NCBI GenBank assembly: GCA_002159065.1
Contig: LZRV01000106.1
Span: 1 to 61,448 of the forward strand
Direction: 5' to 3'
DNA: 61,448 nucleotides
From: Paenibacillaceae bacterium ZCTH02-B3
GTDB taxonomy: Bacteria > Bacillota > Bacilli > Paenibacillales > Paenibacillaceae
Shown here piece by piece: positions 55,981-61,448 of the stretch (its first letter is position 1; every line of letters starts with the position of its first letter). Under the pieces are notes generated by a model. The model was not told where the DNA came from. It saw only the letters and a list, made by a program, of their open reading frames with translations, and ran no database searches. Position numbers and translations under genes: made by a program.

Positions 55981-57375
55981 TTGAACCACGCGGAATTTGA
56001 ATGGGGCCTGATCTTCTGGAACCTGCTGCTCGTGGCGCTGCTCGTCTTTCTCAACGGCGTTTTCGTGGCCGCCGAATTTGCGATCGTCAAGGTGCGGCAG
56101 AGCCGCCTTGCCCAGCTGTCCGGCGAAGGCAGCGTGCTTGCCAGACAGGCCCTTCGCATCAACCGGAAACTGGACGCCTATCTGTCCGCGACCCAGCTGG
56201 GCATCACGATGACGTCCCTGGGGCTTGGCTGGGTGGGCGAGCCGGCGGTGGACGATCTGATCGTCACTCCGCTTCTGGAACGTTTCGGCCTCGCCGGCGA
56301 CAATAAGCTGAGCCATTCCGTTTCTTTCATCATCGCCTTCGCCATCGTCACCTTCCTGCACATCGTGTTTGGCGAACTGGCCCCCAAATCCCTGGCGATC
56401 CGCCGCACGGAAGGCGTCGCGCTTTGGCTTTCCTGGCCGCTGCACGCTTTTTACCGTTTGTTTCTGCCCGTCATTTGGCTGCTCAACCATACGGCCAATC
56501 TCGTGCTCCGGGCGATCGGCATCGAGCCGGCCGGCGAGACCGAAACCGCCCACACGGAAGAGGAAATCCGCATCCTGATGTCCCAGAGCGCCAAAAGCGG
56601 CGTGATCGACAAGGAAGAGATGAAGCTGTTCGACAATGTGTTCGAATTTTCCGACCGGGTTGCCCGGGAAGTGATGCTGCCTCGCACCGACATGGACGTC
56701 CTTTATCTCAACCGCCCCTTTGAAGAGAATCTCAAGGTGGTCTATGAATCGAGGCACACCCGTTATCCCGTCGCGCTCGCGGACAAGGACCACATTGTCG
56801 GCTTCGTGCACATCTCCGACCTTTTGACCGCGGACCCGCGCGAGAAACACGATTTGCGAAGATGGCTCCGCCCGATTCTCACGGTGCCGGAATCCATGGA
56901 AATCAGCAAGGTGCTCCGGCTGATGCAGAAACGCAAGTCGCAGCTGGCCATCGTCATCGACGAATACGGCGGAACGGCGGGGATGCTCACCGCCCAGATG
57001 ATCCTGGAGGAAATCGTCGGCGAGATCCACGACGAATTCGACGACGACCTGCCGAGCGTCGTGATCAAGGGTGATGTCATCTCCATCGACGGCCGGATGC
57101 TGATCGAGGAAGTGAACGACCTGCTCGGCATCGAGATCGAGGACGAGGAAGTGGATTCCATCGGCGGCTGGCTGTTCCGGCTGCTGGAGGGCAACGTGGA
57201 GGTCGGGCGCAGCGTGACGGCGCACGGTCATGTTTTCGAGATCGCGCAGGCCGAAAGGCTTCGCATCCAGCGCATCCATGTGACCAAGGCGAAAAGCGCA
57301 CCGGCGTCCGACGCGACAGATGCCGGCGCTTCCGGACGGGAGCCGGTACGTGGACGGAACGGAGAAGAGGGTTAG
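55981..57375 (+). CDS. CNNM/CBS/CorC-domain membrane protein
   Basis: The product has 464 residues. The DUF21/CNNM membrane domain (about 1-190) has FLNGVFVAAEFAIVKVRQSRL and ATQLGITMTSLGLGWVGEPAV; two CBS domains follow (about 205-330; REVMLPRTDMDVLYLN, DEYGGTAGMLTAQMILEEIVGEI) and then the CorC_HlyC domain (about 350-435). Relatives export Mg2+ (YhdP/CorC type) and were once called hemolysins. TTG at 55981 is the start, with AAGGAGG 12 bases upstream. ytvI follows after 14 bases. Confidence 0.92.
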   Translation: MNHAEFEWGLIFWNLLLVALLVFLNGVFVAAEFAIVKVRQSRLAQLSGEGSVLARQALRINRKLDAYLSATQLGITMTSLGLGWVGEPAVDDLIVTPLLERFGLAGDNKLSHSVSFIIAFAIVTFLHIVFGELAPKSLAIRRTEGVALWLSWPLHAFYRLFLPVIWLLNHTANLVLRAIGIEPAGETETAHTEEEIRILMSQSAKSGVIDKEEMKLFDNVFEFSDRVAREVMLPRTDMDVLYLNRPFEENLKVVYESRHTRYPVALADKDHIVGFVHISDLLTADPREKHDLRRWLRPILTVPESMEISKVLRLMQKRKSQLAIVIDEYGGTAGMLTAQMILEEIVGEIHDEFDDDLPSVVIKGDVISIDGRMLIEEVNDLLGIEIEDEEVDSIGGWLFRLLEGNVEVGRSVTAHGHVFEIAQAERLRIQRIHVTKAKSAPASDATDAGASGREPVRGRNGEEG

Positions 57376-57389
57376 AAAGGAGAACGAGG

Positions 57390-58412
57390 ATGTCGTTTCG
57401 TTTGCTGCTCATGCTGGGGCTGGGGCTGTTATTTTTGTACCTGCTGTTTACCGCGGGAGCCCCGTTTTTGCTGGCGCTCGTTTCCGTTATCATTTTCGAG
57501 CCGCTGACCCAATATCTGATGAAGCAATTCCGCCTGAACCGCGCCCTTGCCTCGGCGATCTCCGCCACGGTTTTCTCCGGCGCCCTGCTTGGACTTCTCG
57601 GATTTCTCGGCATGAGGCTCGTGGGCGAGCTGATCGCCTTCTGGAGCAGGGTTCCCGGTTATATCCGGGAAGTGAACCTCATCGTCCAAAGCTGGGTGGA
57701 GCGGCTGACGGAAAAACTCGGCGAGGAGGGCATTCCGCTGGAGAGCGGGGTGGCGAGCCTGACCAGCGCCCTCGAGAGGCTGGTGGGCACCATTTCGTCG
57801 GCCCTGTTCAATCTCGCCAAGGCTTTGCCCGACATGCTGATCTTTTTCATCGTCTATCTGGTGGCCGTCTATTTGTTCGCCTACAGCCTGCCGCACATGA
57901 AGGCGTCTTTCCTGTCGCTGTTCCATGAGTCGTCGCGGGACCAGATCGACTCCGTCCTCGCCAACCTGCGGAAATCGGTGTTCGGCTTTTTGCGCGCCCA
58001 GTTCATCCTGAGCTCCCTGACATATGTGCTTACGTTTGTCGGGCTGCTGATCCTGGACATCCGCTATCCGCTGGCCATCGCGCTGCTGGTGACCGTCGTG
58101 GACATCCTGCCCGTGCTCGGCACCGGCACGGTGCTCGTTCCCTGGGCCGGTTATCTCATCGTGACCGGCGACATCGTGACGGGCATCGGCCTGTTCCTGC
58201 TGTATCTGGTCATCACGATCATCCGGCGCATCATCGAGCCGAAAATCCTGGGCGACGCCATCGGCATCAGCGCCCTGGCTGCGCTCATCAGCCTGTATGT
58301 CGGCTACAAGCTGATCGGCGTGATCGGCGTGTTCCTCGGCCCGATCGTGGTGATGATTTTTCTGGCGGCCCGCCGGGCCGGCCTGCTGCAGTTTCGCATC
58401 AAGGTGGATTGA
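57390..58412 (+). CDS. ytvI: sporulation integral membrane protein YtvI (AI-2E/PerM family)
   Basis: The product has 340 residues and about eight membrane segments. The AI-2E transporter-family core shows LPDMLIFFIVYLVAVYLFAY, SLTYVLTFVGLLILDIRYPLAIALLVTVVDILPVLGTG and IIRRIIEPKILGDAIGISALAALISLYVG. The YtvI subfamily is made in sporulating Bacillus; its substrate is not known. AGAAAGGAGAACGAGG precedes the ATG. The gene lies 14 bases after the CNNM gene and is followed by a strong terminator. Confidence 0.9.
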   Translation: MSFRLLLMLGLGLLFLYLLFTAGAPFLLALVSVIIFEPLTQYLMKQFRLNRALASAISATVFSGALLGLLGFLGMRLVGELIAFWSRVPGYIREVNLIVQSWVERLTEKLGEEGIPLESGVASLTSALERLVGTISSALFNLAKALPDMLIFFIVYLVAVYLFAYSLPHMKASFLSLFHESSRDQIDSVLANLRKSVFGFLRAQFILSSLTYVLTFVGLLILDIRYPLAIALLVTVVDILPVLGTGTVLVPWAGYLIVTGDIVTGIGLFLLYLVITIIRRIIEPKILGDAIGISALAALISLYVGYKLIGVIGVFLGPIVVMIFLAARRAGLLQFRIKVD

Positions 58413-58451
58413 TCCGACGGGATCCGGCATTTCCGGTGACCGCTACCGATT

Positions 58452-58485
58452 CCCCGGCGCCATGCGCGGCGCCGGGGCTTTTTTT
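58452..58485 (+). terminator. terminator after ytvI
   Basis: A 10-bp stem (CCCCGGCGCC with GGCGCCGGGG), a 6-base loop and a T7 run. Confidence 0.9.
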
Positions 58486-58574
58486 CGAAATGACATGCCC
58501 AGACAAGGTCAATTCGCCCATGTTGCCGCATAGAATATGTCGGAATCGGGGCCTGGGCCGGGAAACGCGCGACT

Positions 58575-58670
58575 AGCCCGGCCAAGTCCGACCAAGTCCG
58601 ACCCGATCCGATCAAGCCCGGGCGAAGCCTGACAGGCCCGGCCCGATCATGACGACCCGGCCCGACAAGG
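58575..58670. repeat. degenerate 10-bp tandem repeat before cotJA
   Basis: About nine to ten imperfect 10-bp units related to AAGTCCGACC (two exact neighbours at about 58583-58602, then CGATCCGATC, AAGCCCGGGC, AGGCCCGGCC). The array ends at the cotJA ribosome site. The rest of the 58413-58682 gap holds the ytvI terminator; no clear sigma-A promoter is seen. Confidence 0.7.
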
Positions 58671-58682
58671 AGGTATGCATCC

Positions 58683-58892
58683 GTGCGCGACAACCAATGG
58701 CGGGAATGGGAACCTTATATCAGCCCGTATGACCCCTGTCCGCCGATCCGCGTCAAGCGTTACAACGTGCCGCCTAACCAATTTATTGTCTATCAGCCGA
58801 TGAACCTGCCGCAATTTTCCCTGGATGAGGCGCTGCGCAAGGGAACGCTGTGGCCCGCGCTGTACAGCCCCTATCCGTCGAGGCGGGCCTGA
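58683..58892 (+). CDS. cotJA: spore coat-associated protein CotJA
   Basis: The product has 69 residues. The Pro/Tyr-rich sequence YISPYDPCPPIRVKRYNVPPNQFIVYQPMN is the CotJA signature. GTG at 58683 follows AAGGAGGT by eight bases; a nearby ATG is out of frame. In Bacillus the cotJABC operon is made in the mother cell early in sporulation and its products sit in the inner coat. Confidence 0.93.
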   Translation: MRDNQWREWEPYISPYDPCPPIRVKRYNVPPNQFIVYQPMNLPQFSLDEALRKGTLWPALYSPYPSRRA

Positions 58893-58906
58893 AGGAGGTT
58901 GAAGAC

Positions 58907-59311
58907 ATGGCGGAAGAACGGACGGACAGCATGGAATACCGGGATAAAGGAGCCGCTTTCGGGGGCGTCGGCGGGAGTGCGGACGGGGGCGCCGGAAGCG
59001 CAGCCGGAAGCGTCGCGAACGGCGCCGGGGATTCCGGCGGGGAAACGGAGTCGTTCCGGGGCGGAGACGCATACCGGCGCGATCTTTTGGAACTGCAGAA
59101 GGTCGATTTTGCGCTGGTGGAGCTCTCGCTGTATCTGAACACCCATCCGACGGATCTGGAGGCGATCCGGCAGTTCAACCGTCTGGCGCAGCAGCGCGCC
59201 CGGATCGCCGGCGAATTCGAGATGAAATACGGGCCGCTCATGCAGTTCGGCCACAGCTATTCCCGCTATCCCTGGCAGTGGCCCAATACGCCCTGGCCGT
59301 GGCAGGTGTGA
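58907..59311 (+). CDS. cotJB: spore coat peptide assembly protein CotJB with long N-terminal extension
   Basis: The product has 134 residues. The CotJB core (about residues 53-134) is YRRDLLELQKVDFALVELSLYLNTHP then EFEMKYGPLMQFGHSYSRYPWQW. Residues 1-50 form a Gly/Ser/Ala/Glu-rich segment not present in typical 85- to 90-residue CotJB. GAAGGAGGTTGAAGAC precedes the ATG at 58907, so the extension is probably translated. It helps assemble CotJC into the coat. Confidence 0.92.
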   Translation: MAEERTDSMEYRDKGAAFGGVGGSADGGAGSAAGSVANGAGDSGGETESFRGGDAYRRDLLELQKVDFALVELSLYLNTHPTDLEAIRQFNRLAQQRARIAGEFEMKYGPLMQFGHSYSRYPWQWPNTPWPWQV

Positions 59312-59324
59312 GGAGGAGCGCGGC

Positions 59325-59912
59325 ATGTGGATTTATGAAAAGAAATTGCAGTATCCGGTAAGGGTCAGCAAGTGCGATCCGCGCATGGCGAAGTTTCTGA
59401 TCGAACAATACGGCGGAGCCGACGGCGAGCTGTCGGCGGCGCTTCGCTATCTGAACCAGCGGTACTCGATCCCCGACAAGGTGATCGGCCTGCTGACCGA
59501 CATTGGCACGGAGGAGTTCGCCCATCTCGAGATGATCGCCACCATGGTCTACAAACTGACCAAGGACGCGACGCCGGAGCAACTGGAAGCGGCGGGACTC
59601 GGAGCCCATTTCGTAAACCACGACAACGCGCTGTTCTACAACAACGCGGCGGGGGTGCCCTGGACGGCGGCCTATATTCAGGCAAAAGGCGATCCCATAG
59701 CCGACCTGTTTGAAGACATCGCGGCGGAGGAAAAAGCGCGGGCGACCTATCAGTGGCTCATCGACATGACCGACGATCCGGATTTGCAGGACGGGCTGAA
59801 GTTCCTTCGGGAGCGGGAAGTGGTGCACGCCCTGCGTTTCCGGGAAGCGGTGGAGATGCTGAAGGCGGAACGGGACCACAAGAAGGCGTATCTGCCGGTG
59901 ACGCATTTCTGA
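59325..59912 (+). CDS. cotJC: CotJC, manganese-catalase-like spore coat protein
   Basis: The product has 195 residues. A four-helix manganese catalase fold is indicated by the ligands in LTDIGTEEFAHLEMIATMVY (E-x2-H) and EDIAAEEKARATYQWLIDM, and by REVVHALRFREAVE near the end. CotJC-type proteins are structural coat parts, and some are catalase-active. AGGAGGAGCGGC precedes the ATG. Last gene of cotJABC. Confidence 0.95.
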   Translation: MWIYEKKLQYPVRVSKCDPRMAKFLIEQYGGADGELSAALRYLNQRYSIPDKVIGLLTDIGTEEFAHLEMIATMVYKLTKDATPEQLEAAGLGAHFVNHDNALFYNNAAGVPWTAAYIQAKGDPIADLFEDIAAEEKARATYQWLIDMTDDPDLQDGLKFLREREVVHALRFREAVEMLKAERDHKKAYLPVTHF

Positions 59913-59943
59913 AAGGAGCCTGGACGGGGCAGAACCGGTTGGG

Positions 59944-60139
59944 TTAAACGGTTGTGAGGACAATTGCATAAGGGGATTGGGCGTCGTCAAAATAAAGCAC
60001 CAGCGCTTTGCGTAAGTTGGCCAAGGATCCTTCCCAACGTTTTTCCCTGGTTTGCGACTTCCACTTCCAGGCAACGGGCGACGTACCAATCCCCTTCTTT
60101 GGTGACAGTCGACGTAAGTCTCTTGCTTATTTCTCTTTC
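59944..60139 (-). pseudogene. hicB-like antitoxin remnant with frameshift
   Basis: On the minus strand one frame reads TVTKEGDWYVARCLEVEV and NQGKTL, the HicB N-terminal pattern. One base on, at the CCC run 60033-60035, a second frame continues EGSLANLRKALVLYFDD to a TAA at 59946-59944. Removing one base joins them into a normal HicB (QGKTxEEALANLxEALELYFED type). There is no start codon after the TAA at 60142-60140 and no adjacent hicA. It occupies most of the 59913-60240 gap between cotJC and the next promoter. Confidence 0.7.
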
Positions 60140-60240
60140 TTAGCTTTTCTTCCCGGGGGTATGCGCAATATTCGCCGTCGGGATGCTGGTCCACGTTCAT
60201 ATCCTCACTTTAATCCCCTGATTAATAACCGAACATATGA

Positions 60241-60270
60241 TTGTCATTATCACAATAGGTATCATATAAT
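60241..60270 (+). promoter_or_regulatory. sigma-A promoter of the AT-rich gene
   Basis: TTGTCA (60241-60246), an 18-base spacer and TATAAT (60265-60270). Confidence 0.7.
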
Positions 60271-60296
60271 AAATTTCGGGGAGGTGAGCATAGCCC

Positions 60297-60620
60297 ATGA
60301 AAAAAGCCATAACTGGTTTAGTATGGCTGATTTTTTTCGGGCTTCTCATCTACTCACTGTTTAGAACCGAACAATGGATATTGAATGGCACCATCATTTT
60401 AGGATGGTTTTTGTTAGCTGTTCAATTGACCGTCAACCACTTTGAAAAAGTATATCTCTTATTAAATCGGGCATGGTTTTGTTTTTTTAATCATGCATGT
60501 ATTTGGAATATGCATATAATTTATAATGGATCCTTCGATCGCACAGTTCATGAAAAAATCGAGCAACTGTTAACTCAAAAAAATTACAAATTTTCAATAG
60601 ATCCGATAAGCAATGTATAG
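60297..60620 (+). CDS. small two-span membrane protein, unknown, possibly truncated
   Basis: The product has 107 residues. Two hydrophobic helices (about residues 5-22 and 29-47) are followed by a cytoplasmic part with LNRAWFCFFNHACIWNMHIIYNGSFDRT and a charged end (IEQLLTQKNYKF). GGGGAGGTGAGC precedes the ATG. Base composition is about 35 percent GC, far below the neighbours, which points to horizontal transfer. The end looks abrupt and an IS3 element begins soon after, so the gene may have lost its C-terminus. Two-span proteins with a beta-rich tail exist among phage-defence effectors, but nothing here proves such a role. Confidence 0.6.
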   Translation: MKKAITGLVWLIFFGLLIYSLFRTEQWILNGTIILGWFLLAVQLTVNHFEKVYLLLNRAWFCFFNHACIWNMHIIYNGSFDRTVHEKIEQLLTQKNYKFSIDPISNV

Positions 60621-60699
60621 TGGCACACGATGTCAAGACAATTTTTTCATGAATTTTAAGGGGTGAAATCTTTCACATCATGATCTCTCTCTGTTGTTC

Positions 60700-61448
60700 G
60701 ATGGATTTTCTGAAAACCAAATATGGAATGGTCTGGTGACTGATTTTTGTTCACTGACAGAAGACACAGGTCAGGCAAAAGTGCAGGTGTTATTCCCTAT
60801 GTACATCGAAGCCGGCGTTCGATATTGCAAAGACTGATGCGGTCGATAATGGTTATAAAACTCAATGTAGCGGTTCACTCCTTTGCGTGTTTCTTTTGGG
60901 CTCACATAGTCATGCAAATAGACTTCTTCGTACTTCAGACTGCGCCAAAAACGCTCGGTGAAGATATTGTCCACAGCCCGTCCCTTGCCATCCATGCTGA
61001 TGCGGATGTTTTGGTCTTTGAGCAATTCAATGTAATGTGGACTCGTAAAATGGCTGCCTTGGTCACTGTTGATGATTTCCGGCTTGTTCACAAGCAGCGC
61101 GCGTTTTACAGTTTCGATGACGAAGCCGATTTCCAGACTCTGATCGAGCTGCCAGTCGACCACGTAACGTGAGTACCAGTCCAGGATCGCGACCAGATAC
61201 ATCCATCCGTGTCGCATGCGGATATACGTAATGTCGATTCCCCACACCTGATTGGGACGGTCAATCGTGATGCCGCGGAGCAGATACGGATAAATCCGGT
61301 GCTCGAGATTTCGTTTGCTGAGACTGGGACCGGGATAGATCGCCGCGATTCCCATCTCCCGCATGTACTTTTGCACGGTATTGCGGTGGATACGCTCTCC
61401 TTCCGTGTTTAAGATGGCCGCGATCCGTCGGGAGCCCAGAAACGGATA
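60700..61448 (-). mobile_element. IS3-family insertion sequence (partial, cut by window edge)
   Basis: The transposase frame occupies 60771-61448 on the minus strand and runs off the right edge. The element end must lie left of 60771; I could not fix the terminal inverted repeat, so 60700 is approximate. GC content is near 45 percent, lower than the core genome. Confidence 0.6.
60771..61448 (-). CDS. IS3-family transposase OrfB, N-terminus outside window
   Basis: The visible 225 residues are the catalytic half of an IS3 OrfB. The upstream HTH_21-like part (YPFLGSRRIAAILNTEGERI) continues to the window edge in frame. The rve core has the DDE triad: D in WGIDITYIRM, D in INSDQGSHFTS and E in NIFTERFWRSLKYEE, and ends HQSLQYRTPASMY. 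The frame is intact in the visible part, so the element may be active; OrfA is outside the window. Confidence 0.92.
   Translation of the reverse strand, partial: YPFLGSRRIAAILNTEGERIHRNTVQKYMREMGIAAIYPGPSLSKRNLEHRIYPYLLRGITIDRPNQVWGIDITYIRMRHGWMYLVAILDWYSRYVVDWQLDQSLEIGFVIETVKRALLVNKPEIINSDQGSHFTSPHYIELLKDQNIRISMDGKGRAVDNIFTERFWRSLKYEEVYLHDYVSPKETRKGVNRYIEFYNHYRPHQSLQYRTPASMYIGNNTCTFA

Noticed and set aside
54592..57279. Minus-strand frame of about 900 codons opposite yfkAB and the CNNM gene
   Set aside because: Antisense shadow of two well-supported genes; no ribosome site or family pattern.

Overview
The window looks like chromosomal DNA of a high-GC, spore-forming Firmicute of the Paenibacillaceae type (Thermobacillus/Cohnella/Paenibacillus-like; the genus is an inference). 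The reasons are strong AGGAGG ribosome sites, TTGACA/TATAAT promoters, a T-box leader, a CcpA-type cre site, the spore-coat cluster cotJABC, YtvI, YunD, YfkAB, YvyE and the sufCDSUB order. Most of it is dense, ordinary core genome. The edges carry mobile DNA: the 3' end of a group II intron at the left and a cut IS3-family transposase, next to AT-rich DNA, at the right.

Layout. 1-5.2 kb: group II intron end, pgi, a secreted protein and a PH-domain protein, an NmrA-like reductase, yvyE (IMPACT family) and yjbQ. 5.2-8.3 kb: a frameshifted TipA-type MerR regulator with its dyad operator, an orphan CysA-like ATPase, two tiny co-oriented genes and an XRE regulator. 8.4-19.2 kb: HAD phosphatase, GH1 beta-glucosidase, a B12-binding radical SAM protein, a 0.45-kb non-coding block framed by matching hairpins, a secreted amidase, manA, mnmM/ytqB, ytqA and trmB. 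19.4-25.8 kb: a membrane glycosyltransferase, then a GntR (FCD) regulator, a TRAP transporter (dctPQM) and a zinc-dependent dehydrogenase. This looks like a catabolite-repressed sugar-acid locus, but dctQ has an in-frame stop and the dctP signal-peptide start is out of frame with its ribosome site. 25.9-27.8 kb: infC-rpmI-rplT with an attenuated leader and an ATA start codon for infC.

28-37.3 kb: GNAT gene, an array of small palindromes, and the branched-chain amino acid genes ilvB-ilvN-ilvC-leuA-leuB behind a T-box, with a nucleoside phosphorylase between leuA and leuB. 37.5-45 kb: a sporulation-type histidine kinase, 5-oxoprolinase genes (a pxpB-pxpC fusion, then pxpA), a GGDEF-EAL protein and a decayed metE fragment. 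45-50.2 kb: the complete SUF iron-sulfur assembly operon. 50.3-54.6 kb: two HD-GYP proteins around a YunD-type phosphoesterase, which with the GGDEF-EAL protein makes a loose cyclic-di-GMP neighbourhood. 54.6-60 kb: yfkAB, a CNNM/CorC-type membrane protein, ytvI and cotJABC. 60-61.4 kb: hicB remnant, an AT-rich membrane protein and the IS3 transposase.

I did not find a clear undescribed multi-gene system. The strongest unusual signals are the clustered lesions in otherwise intact operons (tipA-like, dctP, dctQ, metE, hicB), the hairpin-framed non-coding block at 12.7-13.15 kb, the palindrome array upstream of the ilv T-box, and two 10-bp degenerate tandem arrays. Single-base lesions could be assembly errors, so read-level checking comes first.
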